Below are positions 1 through 7,300 of a DNA stretch of 15,003 nucleotides, one piece after another. The notes below the pieces were generated by a model that was not told the origin of the DNA, made no database searches, and saw only the letters and a program-made list of their open reading frames with translations. Numbering within the stretch: position 1 is the stretch's first letter; each line of letters starts with the position of its first letter. The translations under genes and the position numbers were made by a program. This DNA is from Candidatus Omnitrophota bacterium (GTDB taxonomy: Bacteria; Omnitrophota; Koll11; Aquiviventales; Aquiviventaceae). The stretch spans positions 1-15,003 of the forward strand of contig JACPXS010000010.1 of assembly GCA_016196415.1 (NCBI GenBank), given 5' to 3'.

Positions 1-12
1 GCTTTTGGCCCC

Positions 13-1080
13 CTAGCGCATTAGCAGTGCGCTCGAATCAGCCAACTCTCGCACCTCTCCACACCCATCGGACCGGCCTCGATGCCGGACAGCATCTTCA
101 TAACGTCGTTGGTATCGGGGATTATGCGTCCCGATCTCGGAAAAATAGCGATCGACATCGCTAGACCGCTCCAAGTACACACACCGGCTATTGAGCCGTG
201 GCGAGTAGCCTAATTCTTTCAAGACTCGATAGACGTCGCTCAAGAGATCCGGCGAGGCGCTCGAAAAGCATATTTTGGCATACTGATAGGTTGTCCCATT
301 AATCCGATAGCGATGCGCATAGACGCTCCCATCAGTATCGATCAACCCGCGCAAACACGCTAGCCGATATCGAGAACTCTCCATCACCCATGTTGGGATC
401 GACAGCCCATGCCTCAACTTATGCCCGCGAGGGACGCCATACTGCACAAGAAAGTCTACCAGCTCCGTGGATGAAACAAGCAGATCGGCAGCGCCAAGCT
501 GCTCACGGATGAGATACGTCGGTGTCAGCGAGAAAAGACGTTGAACCAATTTGGAGATCCAATCAGCATAGGCCCGATCTTCGCGGCCATTGAACGAAAT
601 CGTAAGCTGCCAGGAGTTCCTCACGCCACCGTCACCCAGCATAATGCCGACGAATTCGGCCAGCAGTTCCGATGGTGCAGGTTTTGTAATGGGCTTTCGC
701 GCCACAAAGCCTCGTTCCCGCGCAAGCTCTGGATTTGCCCGAAACCTTGCGATCGCTGCTAACCTACCCTTCCTGCGGCCTTCAAACGTTCCCAGGGGGC
801 CGTGTAATTCCATCCGACGTCTGCCCCCAAGTCGAGCTGCCTTCTGGGCGCTCCAGTGCTCTGACAATAGCGTGATGCGGCGTGGTCTGGAATGCTTCGC
901 GAGTCGGCAGAGGTGATTTAGAGAACGCTCGTCCATCTGCCATTTCTCACGCCGCCAATCCCGCAAGGTCCGACCGCACCCTCCAAGCCGGCCTGCGAGA
1001 CTGGCGAGATCCGCCCCCGTAGCTCGCTGGACCTCTTCCAGAAAAGCTCGTTGCTGTCCTGGAGAAAACTGTACCCTCAT
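13..1080 (-). CDS. Free-standing LAGLIDADG homing endonuclease
   Basis: The 355-residue protein carries two LAGLIDADG-type motifs about 100 residues apart, EFVGIMLGDGG (residues 142-152) and LRGLIDTDGSV (243-253), each ending in the acidic residue (D150, D250) that binds metal in this family. Such two-motif proteins cut long, specific DNA sites as monomers. The N-terminus (about 23-45, LASLAGRLGG then TLRDW) looks like a helix-turn-helix, followed by a basic linker rich in Gly and Arg; this layout is usual for stand-alone members. No intein splicing residues flank it. The ATG lies 3 nt after the tadA-like stop codon (TGA-TTC-ATG), so it is probably translated from the same message. Base composition appears less GC-rich than the flanking housekeeping genes, which suggests transfer. 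Its target site cannot be told from this window. A role as a DNA-binding regulator that has lost cleavage is possible, but both acidic residues are present. Confidence 0.85.
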   Translation of the reverse strand: MRVQFSPGQQRAFLEEVQRATGADLASLAGRLGGCGRTLRDWRREKWQMDERSLNHLCRLAKHSRPRRITLLSEHWSAQKAARLGGRRRMELHGPLGTFEGRRKGRLAAIARFRANPELARERGFVARKPITKPAPSELLAEFVGIMLGDGGVRNSWQLTISFNGREDRAYADWISKLVQRLFSLTPTYLIREQLGAADLLVSSTELVDFLVQYGVPRGHKLRHGLSIPTWVMESSRYRLACLRGLIDTDGSVYAHRYRINGTTYQYAKICFSSASPDLLSDVYRVLKELGYSPRLNSRCVYLERSSDVDRYFSEIGTHNPRYQRRYEDAVRHRGRSDGCGEVRELADSSALLMR

Positions 1081-1083
1081 GAA

Positions 1084-1545
1084 TCAAATCTCGGCTCCGA
1101 CCGCCGCCTTTCGCAGAAGCGCGTGGCACTCGCCGGCCAGGACATCCCGCACGACGGTCAGCCGGCGGTTCAGCCGCTCGTTGCTGGTGAGATCGACCGC
1201 TGAGCCGCACGCGCCTCGCTTGGGATCCGCGGCCCCGAACACCAGCCGGGAGGCGCCGGAGAGAAGCAGCGCGCCGACGCACATCGCGCACGGCTCCTGC
1301 GTCACGTAGACGACGGCTTCGGGCAGCTGGTCCACCTGCAGCGCATTGGCCGCCTGCGTGATCGCGATGATGGTCGCGTGCGCGGTGGGGTCGCGCAACA
1401 GCTTCACTTGATGACAGGCCCGCGCGATCACACGCTCTTGATGCACGATGACTGCGCCGACGGGTCGGTCTTTCGAGGCCAGCGCCCGCTCCGCCTCTTT
1501 GAGCGCCTCGCGCATATGCTGCTCGTCCGGCTTCTCCGTCGTCAT
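1084..1545 (-). CDS. TadA-like deaminase with altered active site (probably catalytically impaired)
   Basis: This 153-residue protein aligns over its full length with tRNA adenosine deaminase TadA, which converts A34 to inosine in tRNA-Arg(ACG). The fold signature PVGAVIV (28-34), DPTAHA (52-57), EPCAMC (84-89) and the distal GACGS segment (111-115) are clear. Zinc ligands H56, C86 and C89 are present. The catalytic proton-shuttling Glu of the HAE motif is Thr (T58, codon acc at 1372-1374 on the complement), and the conserved base-contacting Asn (N46 in E. coli TadA) is His (H45). By family knowledge either change should abolish or strongly reduce deamination. The gene lies just downstream of a tRNA-Arg that has no A34. 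The start ATG has a modest AAGGGA sequence 4 nt upstream. It could be a retired enzyme retained as an RNA-binding protein, or a deaminase using another residue; a sequencing error is less likely because two positions changed. Confidence 0.85.
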   Translation of the reverse strand: MTTEKPDEQHMREALKEAERALASKDRPVGAVIVHQERVIARACHQVKLLRDPTAHATIIAITQAANALQVDQLPEAVVYVTQEPCAMCVGALLLSGASRLVFGAADPKRGACGSAVDLTSNERLNRRLTVVRDVLAGECHALLRKAAVGAEI

Positions 1546-1555
1546 GCGTTCCCTT

Positions 1556-1575
1556 ATCCGTTACAATCCGTTACA
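1556..1575 (-). repeat. Tandem 10-bp direct repeat upstream of the tadA-like gene
   Basis: Two exact, adjacent copies of the decamer ATCCGTTACA (plus-strand reading) end 10 bp before the tadA-like start codon at 1545. On the coding strand the unit reads TGTAACGGAT. Its position between tRNA-Arg and the start codon would suit an operator or a leader RNA element, but no function can be read from it. Confidence 0.6.
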
Positions 1576-1616
1576 GGTTGCACGCTACACGGACGGCCTG
1601 ATTTTCACGAAACGAA

Positions 1617-1690
1617 TGCGCCCAAGTGGGATCGAACCACTAACCTTCGGCTCCGCAGGCCGACGCTCTATCCAATTGAGCTATGGGCGC
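1617..1690 (-). tRNA. tRNA-Arg, anticodon GCG
   Basis: A complete 74-nt cloverleaf is visible. It has acceptor GCGCCCA/TGGGCGC, D stem GCTC/GAGC with GG in the loop, anticodon stem TCGGC/GCCGA with loop CTGCGGA, a 5-nt variable loop, and T stem AGTGG/CCACT with loop TTCGATC. U33 is followed by GCG, so it reads CGC and CGU as arginine. A20 and C35, the known arginine identity positions, are present, as is discriminator A73. The CCA end is not encoded. Bacteria normally use ACG with inosine for this codon pair. The body and G37 resemble the CCG isoacceptor, from which a single change at position 34 would give this anticodon. Confidence 0.9.
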
Positions 1691-1697
1691 GAACTCA

Positions 1698-1802
1698 GTG
1701 ACGAGTGTCGAGTGGTGAGTGACGAGGCAAGGGCCGCGAACCGCATGCCGGGTACGGAAGCTTGTCGGGTCGCTGCGACTCTCACCACTCATCACCCGTC
1801 AC
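1698..1802. repeat. Inverted heptamer array A (4 + about 4 units)
   Basis: The left arm 1698-1725 is four consecutive heptamers (GTGACGA, GTGTCGA, GTGGTGA, GTGACGA). The right arm 1782-1802, read on the complement, gives GTGACGG, GTGATGA, GTGGTGA, with a more degenerate fourth unit GAGTCGC at 1775-1781. The spacer is about 50 nt. The element fills the gap between tRNA-Ser(GGA) and tRNA-Arg, so in a joint transcript it could fold into an imperfect hairpin and mark a processing site. It resembles the degenerate heptanucleotide repeats (STRR) known from cyanobacteria in unit size only. Confidence 0.8.
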
Positions 1803-1808
1803 TCCAAA

Positions 1809-1900
1809 TGGCGGAGAGGGTGGGATTCGAACCCACGAGCCGCCTTTCGGCAGCTACGCGATTTCCGGTCGCGCTCCTTCGGCCCCTCAGACACCTCTCC
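1809..1900 (-). tRNA. tRNA-Ser, anticodon GGA
   Basis: The gene is 92 nt with encoded GCCA end. Acceptor GGAGAGG/CCTCTCC, a long variable arm (class II) and the GTGGG-TTCGAAT-CCCAC T arm identify tRNA-Ser. The anticodon stem is CGCGA/TCGCG and the loop is CCGGAAA, giving anticodon GGA for UCC and UCU. Position 33 is C instead of the nearly universal U. It lies downstream of tRNA-Ser(CGA) on the same strand. Confidence 0.9.
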
Positions 1901-1925
1901 ATTCTAATGGAAAAGGCCTCCTCCT

Positions 1926-1999
1926 GTGTAATGTTCCATGTGTACTGTGGGATAAAAACCGTCAGATCGCGCCTTCACATTACACGTTTCACATGACAC
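1926..1999. repeat. Inverted heptamer array C (4 + 4 units)
   Basis: The left arm 1926-1953 divides into GTGTAAT, GTTCCAT, GTGTACT, GTGGGAT. The right arm 1972-1999, read on the complement, divides into GTGTCAT, GTGAAAC, GTGTAAT, GTGAAGG. Each arm is exactly 28 nt and the spacer is 18 nt (1954-1971). An overlapping hairpin (CACGTTT at 1983-1989 with AAACGTG at 2000-2006, extended by CACAT/ATGTG) adds further symmetry. It lies between tRNA-Ser(CGA) and tRNA-Ser(GGA). Confidence 0.7.
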
Positions 2000-2023
2000 A
2001 AACGTGATGTGTTGCCGTACAGA

Positions 2024-2116
2024 TGGCGGAGAGGGTGGGATTCGAACCCACGAGGGCCTTGCAGCCCTACCGCTTTTCGAGAGCGGCGCCTTCAACCGGA
2101 CTCGAGCCACCTCTCC
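2024..2116 (-). tRNA. tRNA-Ser, anticodon CGA
   Basis: This 93-nt class II tRNA has acceptor GGAGAGG/CCTCTCC, anticodon stem CCGCT/AGCGG with loop CTCGAAA (anticodon CGA, reads UCG), a long variable arm around AGGGCT/GGCCCT and T arm GTGGG-TTCGAAT-CCCAC. Discriminator G and CCA are encoded. Confidence 0.93.
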
Positions 2117-2176
2117 GGGATCCAGCGAATTGTGCAATAGAGATCGAGCCCGCCTCAGTGAGTCGCGCCCTCCTTC

Positions 2177-2270
2177 GCTCAGCCTGTCGGCTGAGCTTCG
2201 GAGCGGCGTTCTGCTTCGCCGCCACACCTGTTGCTGCGAAGCTCCGCCGAAGGCGGAGCGAAGCAGAACG
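2177..2270. repeat. Nested palindromes abutting the 3' end of tRNA-Ser(UGA)
   Basis: Three perfect stems can be read: GCTCAGCC/GGCTGAGC (2177-2184 with 2189-2196), GCTCCGCC/GGCGGAGC (2241-2248 with 2252-2259), and an enclosing 13-bp stem (2207-2219 with 2258-2270) that cannot form together with the second stem at its inner end. The right outer arm includes the discriminator base of tRNA-Ser(UGA). No T-tract follows, so it is not a standard intrinsic terminator. It may be an RNA processing element or an interspersed palindromic repeat. Confidence 0.75.
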
Positions 2271-2358
2271 GAGGAGGTAGGATTCGAACCTACGGTCCAC
2301 CTTGCGGTGGACAGCGGTTTTCAAGACCGCCGCCTTCAGCCACTCGAGCCACTCCTCC
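2269..2358 (-). tRNA. tRNA-Ser, anticodon UGA
   Basis: This 90-nt class II tRNA has acceptor GGAGGAG/CTCCTCC, anticodon stem GCGGT/ACCGC with loop CTTGAAA (anticodon TGA, reads UCA and other UCN codons), variable arm GTCCACC-GCAA-GGTGGAC and T arm GTAGG-TTCGAAT-CCTAC. G73 is present and the CCA end is not encoded. It begins 4 nt after the stop codon of the upstream membrane-protein gene, which points to release from a shared transcript by RNase P. Confidence 0.93.
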
Positions 2359-2362
2359 GAAT

Positions 2363-3082
2363 TCACAAGAACAGCCGCTGGATGAGCGTGGCATACATCG
2401 CCTGAGCCCGGGACAGCCCATCACCCAGCGCTTGAGTGAAGGAGAACTCTGGAATCGCTCCCGGCAGGCATGCGCCGCCAAGGAGCAGCGTCACGACAAA
2501 CACCAGCCCAATCGCCAGGAGATAGGTCTCCACATGCCATCGACCGCGCTGCTGCTGCAGCTCATCCGCCGTCATCAGCCAATGGAACGCGATGGTCGCG
2601 CCAATCAGCCAGCAGGTGAGGGCGTCGAGCCAGGCGCGATCCACCGAGCGCCGCAGCAGCCAGCTCAGCCCGCAGACGAGAATCGTATAGAGCGGAATGA
2701 CGTACGGGCTGAACGCGACCAGCGGAGAACCCATCGCGCCCGCCTCGCCTTTGGCCCCTTTGGACCCCTTGCGGTCTGCGCCTCCCGCTGATTCCACGCT
2801 GGCCACCTGTCCCCCGAAGAGCCACACCGCCAGCGACGCAAACAAGCGATGGCTTGCGCGAAACACCGCGACGGGACGGTAGAGGAGCACATGCAGGCCC
2901 ACGTAGGCGCCAACACCCCACTCGATCCAGCGGCGTGCCGTCGATCCGGCGAGCGTCACTGACTCCAATTGGTTGAGCATCCCCAACACCAATCCCACCG
3001 CCAAGGGAATGACCACCGCCGCCATGGCGGCTTTCACAAGGCGGGCGAGAAGGGCTGTGAAGTTAGAGCGTCTCGTGCCCAT
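2363..3082 (-). CDS. Polytopic inner-membrane protein of unknown function
   Basis: Starting at the ATG at 3082 the protein is 239 residues. About six hydrophobic segments can be seen (roughly 16-36, 54-70, 77-93, 122-143, 152-172, 186-206). Between the third and fourth lies a polar loop with several consecutive Gly-X-Y triplets (GSKGAKGEAGAMG, about 106-118), a short collagen-like stretch. I do not recognise the family and find no catalytic motif. The chosen start overlaps the end of serS by 20 nt; no good ribosome binding site is visible, so coupling to serS translation is likely. An in-frame start further upstream would overlap serS by over 100 nt and adds only low-complexity residues that are the frame-shifted reading of serS. 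It is the last protein gene before the tRNA-Ser cluster. Confidence 0.65.
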   Translation of the reverse strand: MGTRRSNFTALLARLVKAAMAAVVIPLAVGLVLGMLNQLESVTLAGSTARRWIEWGVGAYVGLHVLLYRPVAVFRASHRLFASLAVWLFGGQVASVESAGGADRKGSKGAKGEAGAMGSPLVAFSPYVIPLYTILVCGLSWLLRRSVDRAWLDALTCWLIGATIAFHWLMTADELQQQRGRWHVETYLLAIGLVFVVTLLLGGACLPGAIPEFSFTQALGDGLSRAQAMYATLIQRLFL

Positions 3083-4325
3083 CCAGATAAGGCCGGAGCG
3101 GTCCGGGGACGGTGACCCGCCCGTCCGGCCGCTGGCAGGTCTCCAACAAGCAGATGAGCGTACGGGCGAGCGCAACGCCGGAGCCGTTGAGCGTATGGAC
3201 GTGCGCCGTCTTCTTCGTCGACGCCTGCCGGTAGCGGAGGTTCGCTCGTCGGGCCTGGAACGCCTCGAAATTGCTGCAACTGGACACTTCCAAATACTGG
3301 TTCAGGCCGGGCGCCCACGCCTCAAGGTCGTAGCATTTCGCCGCAGAAAATCCCAGGTCCCCGCTTGCCAGACAGACGACGCGATAGTGCAGACCCAGTC
3401 GCTTCAGGATGACTTCCGCATCGGCCACGAGCCGCTCCAGCTCCTCGTACGACGTTTCTGGGGTTGCAAACTTGACCATCTCCACCTTGTCAAACTGGTG
3501 GACCCGAACGAGCCCCTTAGTCTCCTTGCCGTAGGAACCCGCCTCTCGACGGAAGCAAGCCGTATAGGCCGCGTATTTCAGCGGGAGTCGTGCCTCCTCG
3601 AGGATCTCATCGCGATGCAGGTTTGTCACCGGCACCTCGGCCGTCGGCACCAGGAACAGGTCGTCGTCCTTGAGCCGGTACATGTCCTCTTCGAACTTCG
3701 GGAGCTGCCCGGTGCCGAACATGGAGGCCCGGTTCACCAGAAACGGCGGCGAGACCTCGGTGTAGCCGTGCTCCGTTGTGTGCACCTCCAGCATCCAATT
3801 GATCAGCGCCCGCTCAAGCCTGGCCCCTTGGCCGGTGAACAGCGGAAAGTGCGAGCCGGTGATCTTCGCCGCCCGCTCAAAATCGATCAGCTCCAATGAG
3901 GTGGCGAGCTCCATGTGTGTCTTTGGCTTGAAGCTGAAGGTCGGCTTCGCGCCAATGGTGCGCTCAATCCGGTTGAGCCGCGCATCGCCGGTCGGCACCG
4001 ACGCGTGGGGAATGTTGGGTACGAGAGCGAGATCTGAGCTGATGCGGTCCTCGACCTCCTTGAGCTGCTGCTCGCGCTGCTTGATGCCATCGGAGAGCGG
4101 CTTGAGCTCCGCCGGCGGTGCCGCCGCCTTGCCGGCCGCCTTCTGCTTGCCAAACTCCTCCGAGCTCTGCTTGAGCCGGTGCCGGTCCTGCTCGATGGCG
4201 GTCAGCAGCTCCCGGCGCTGCCGCTCCATTCCAAATAGTGGTTCCAGCGACAGCGGAATGCCCCGCCGCGTCAGCGCGTCCCGCAGAATGTCCGGTCGTT
4301 CGCGCAATAGCTTCAGGTCGTGCAC
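3063..4325 (-). CDS. serS: Seryl-tRNA synthetase
   Basis: The 420-residue class II synthetase charges tRNA-Ser (and tRNA-Sec where present) with serine. Residues about 33-100 form the N-terminal coiled-coil arm that reaches the long variable arm of tRNA-Ser. The catalytic core shows the serine-site PTAEVPVTN (about 227-235), motif 2 CFRREAGSYGKETKGL (about 257-272) and motif 3 NGSGVALARTLICLLE (about 380-395). I chose the GTG at 4325 because VHDLKLLRERP matches the usual SerS N-terminus and a G-rich GGGGGG run lies 6 nt upstream. An alternative GTG at 4346 overlaps the rtcB stop codon by 4 nt (GTGA). The gene sits directly between rtcB and, after one membrane protein, three tRNA-Ser genes, so enzyme and substrates may share a transcript. 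All core motifs are intact. Confidence 0.97.
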   Translation of the reverse strand: MHDLKLLRERPDILRDALTRRGIPLSLEPLFGMERQRRELLTAIEQDRHRLKQSSEEFGKQKAAGKAAAPPAELKPLSDGIKQREQQLKEVEDRISSDLALVPNIPHASVPTGDARLNRIERTIGAKPTFSFKPKTHMELATSLELIDFERAAKITGSHFPLFTGQGARLERALINWMLEVHTTEHGYTEVSPPFLVNRASMFGTGQLPKFEEDMYRLKDDDLFLVPTAEVPVTNLHRDEILEEARLPLKYAAYTACFRREAGSYGKETKGLVRVHQFDKVEMVKFATPETSYEELERLVADAEVILKRLGLHYRVVCLASGDLGFSAAKCYDLEAWAPGLNQYLEVSSCSNFEAFQARRANLRYRQASTKKTAHVHTLNGSGVALARTLICLLETCQRPDGRVTVPGPLRPYLDGHETL

Positions 4326-4342
4326 CCTACACCCCCCGCCCT

Positions 4343-7300
4343 TCACCCTTTAATCACCCCGAGCGGACGCATCCGGGCCACCCGGCGCGCGAGCCCCGCG
4401 TTGTGGACGACCCGCACGACGTCGTTGACGTCCTTGTAGGCCGCGGGCTGCTCTTCCGCCACCCCCTTGCGCCCACGGCCCATAACGATCACCCCCTGGC
4501 GCTCCAGCTCCTGCTCGATCGAGCGCCCGGCGGCTTTGCGCACCGCCTCCGATCGCGACATGACGCGTCCGGCCCCGTGGCAGCAGCTGCCGAAGCTTTC
4601 CTCCATCGCGGCCTGGGTCCCAACCAGCACGTACGAGTTGCGGCCCATGTCGCCGGGGATAATGACCGGTTGCCCGATCGCTTTATACGCATCGGGGGTC
4701 TCCGGGTGGCCTGGCGGGAAGGCCCGGGTGGCCCCCTTGCGGTGGACGCAGAGGAGCCGCTCGCCGCCGTTCACCTGGTGCCGCTCGAACTTGGCGATGT
4801 TGTGCGCGACGTCGTAGACCAGGTGCATGCCCATCGACTCCCAGCTCGTCTCGAAGACCCGCTCGAACGTGAGCCGCATGAGGTGCATGAGGCATTGGCG
4901 GTTCGCCCAGGCATAGTTGGCCGCACAGCGCATGGCCCCGAGGTACGCGCGCCCCTCCTCGGAGTTGATCGGCGCGCAGGCCAGCTGCCGGTCGGGCACC
5001 GCGATGCCGTACTTGGCCATCGCGCGCGCCGTGACGTCGAGGTAGTCGTCGCAGATCTGGTAGCCGAAGCCGCGCGAGCCGGAGTGGATCATCACGGTCA
5101 CCTGGCCCGGCACCAGCCCGAAGACGTTGGCGGCCGCTTCATCGTACACCGTGTCCACCGCCTGCACCTCGAGGAAGTGGTTGCCCGAGCCCAGCGTGCC
5201 GAGCTGGTCGCTGCCGCGCTGGAACGCCCGCTCGGACACGGCGGCCGGGTCGGCGTCGGGGAGGCAACCTTCCGACTCGGTGTGCGCCGCGTCGTCGGCC
5301 ACGCCGTAGCCCTTGCCGATGACCCAGCGCGAGCCCTGCGTCATGAGCCGCGCGGCGTCCTTCTTCCCGACGCGGATCTCGCCGCGCATCCCGACCCCGC
5401 AGGGGATGTCGTTGAAGAGCGAGGCGACGAGGGTGCGCAGCTTCGGCTGGACCTCCTCGACCGTCAGGTCGGTGCGCACCAATCTGACGCCGCAGTTGTG
5501 CACGATGAACCCGTGCGCAACGAAATTATGATCGGGATGATCCACCGTGATATCGTAAACCTGCTCGACATCGTGGCGCGGGCAAATACTCTGAATGGTT
5601 TCCCAGACTAACCCACTACCCTCAAGCCCTTTCGTCACCCGTTTGCGAAACTCAGGATACGATTCGAAGTTTTCCTCGACGCGCACTGTACGGTATGCCC
5701 CACCATAAATTGTTCGCTCCACAAACCTGAGGTTGACCTGCAGCGTTGTTGAGGCACCCGTGGGGATCAGTTGCGCCAAAATCTTTTTGGCGCCCACTCC
5801 TGAAGTCGCCCGGAACTCAAGAATCTTCTCCATGGCGTCTCGTCGAACAGCCCATGCCGTTTCTTTCGACGCCTGGTAGGCCGCAACAACAGCGGCTTCT
5901 GCGCGCTTTTTCCGGTGGTACTCGAAGCCGATACGGGTGTACAGCAAACGCAAATGCTCTGGTCGAGACGAGAAGAGGAGCCGCAATCGATGGGAAATAC
6001 CGTGCTTCCGACGAACACGCTCTCGACGTTCTTCGATTCCAAGCGTCTCAACACCAAGCTCTTTCATCAGATTCGCGATCTGTGACAAAAAGCGCCGCCC
6101 GCTGCCAGCGTATCGCTCGTTCTTCTGGACAGTTAAGATCGGACAAGGAAAATTTCGATTCCGTTCAGCAAAAGACCTTGGACTCTGCAGTTCGGCACCA
6201 AAGTAAGCTGCCAGAAAGAGTCGTTTCTGCCATAACGGTGCACCGAACAACCACTCTGGTACTCCGTAATTTTGCAAGGACTTGTTGCCAATGGGGCATC
6301 CCAACAGGGCCAAGAGCGTCGCGAACGCTGTGGACCCGATACGGAAACACGCGTTGACCGATTCAAAACGCACGTGGCCGTAATCGGTTTCGATACGGTG
6401 AGTGCGGCGCCGGCTATAGACTCGGGAGCACGTAAACCATAAGCTGAGATCCTTGCGGATGTCTTCTAGATCTTCCGGTTGGCCAAAAAACCAGGTGACG
6501 CCATTACCGGTTCCATTCAGAAAGTGCATCGTGCCATCCCCCATGACAAAACCAAGCGCTTTAATCAGGACAGGGAGGACGGCAGAGTTTTGTTGAATCG
6601 GCAGAAGGTTCCGCTGCCGCATGAAGCGAAGGACCTGTGGGATCCCATTCCCTCCATCCTTTCCCCGTTTTAACAAAAAGCCCCGTACATCTTTTTCATC
6701 GACTAACACGTTTCGTGAGGGCCTTTCATAACACACTCCCTCGAAAGGGTCGGCCGCTACAGCATCGCCCGCTTGAAGTGAGCCAAGCAGTCGCATGCCT
6801 GTTGGCGTCAAAAAGGGATGATCGGCCGTTCCAATAATGCAGCGGCCACTCACGGTGGTTAGTCCAAGGACAGATGTCGTTGGTCGTTTCCGTAATGTTG
6901 CTGCAATGGCAGCGGCCTGGATTTGAGGTTGATTGAGTCGATAGCAACGCACGTCGTCAGTAAGGCTCTTTTCCACGATATCCGACAGCCGGCGGCGATA
7001 CCCCAATCGGTGCAAAACCGCTGTCTCTCCGGAAAGGCAGTTGATGTCGTAGCCGACCCCGCCGGGAGAAATCACACCTTCCTCCGTGTCCATCGCCGCC
7101 ACCCCGCCGATCGGGAACCCGTATCCCCAGTGAATATCCGGCATGGCCATCGAGGCCTTCAGGATGCCGGGCAGGTGCGCGACGTTGGCGACCTGCTGGA
7201 GCGCTTGGCCCTCCCGAATGTCCCGCAGGAGCTTCTCATCCGCGAAGACCAGGCCGGGCACGCGCATGCCCTGCTGGTAGTTGGCCGGGATCCGCCAGTG

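Noticed and set aside
1698..1999. CRISPR-like array
   Set aside because: Units are 7 nt, directly adjacent and degenerate, with inverted arms; there are no 20-40-nt repeats alternating with unique spacers and no cas genes.
2725..2765. Collagen-like domain in the membrane protein
   Set aside because: Only about four or five Gly-X-Y triplets in a loop between helices, too short for a triple helix and likely just a flexible linker.
2973..3899. Plus-strand open frame opposite serS
   Set aside because: Fully antisense to serS; no recognisable domain and no start signals.
4238..5611. Long plus-strand open frame (457 aa) opposite rtcB and serS
   Set aside because: It lies antisense to two strongly conserved genes, its protein is rich in His, Arg, Pro and Asp without any motif, and it is the expected shadow of GC-rich codons.
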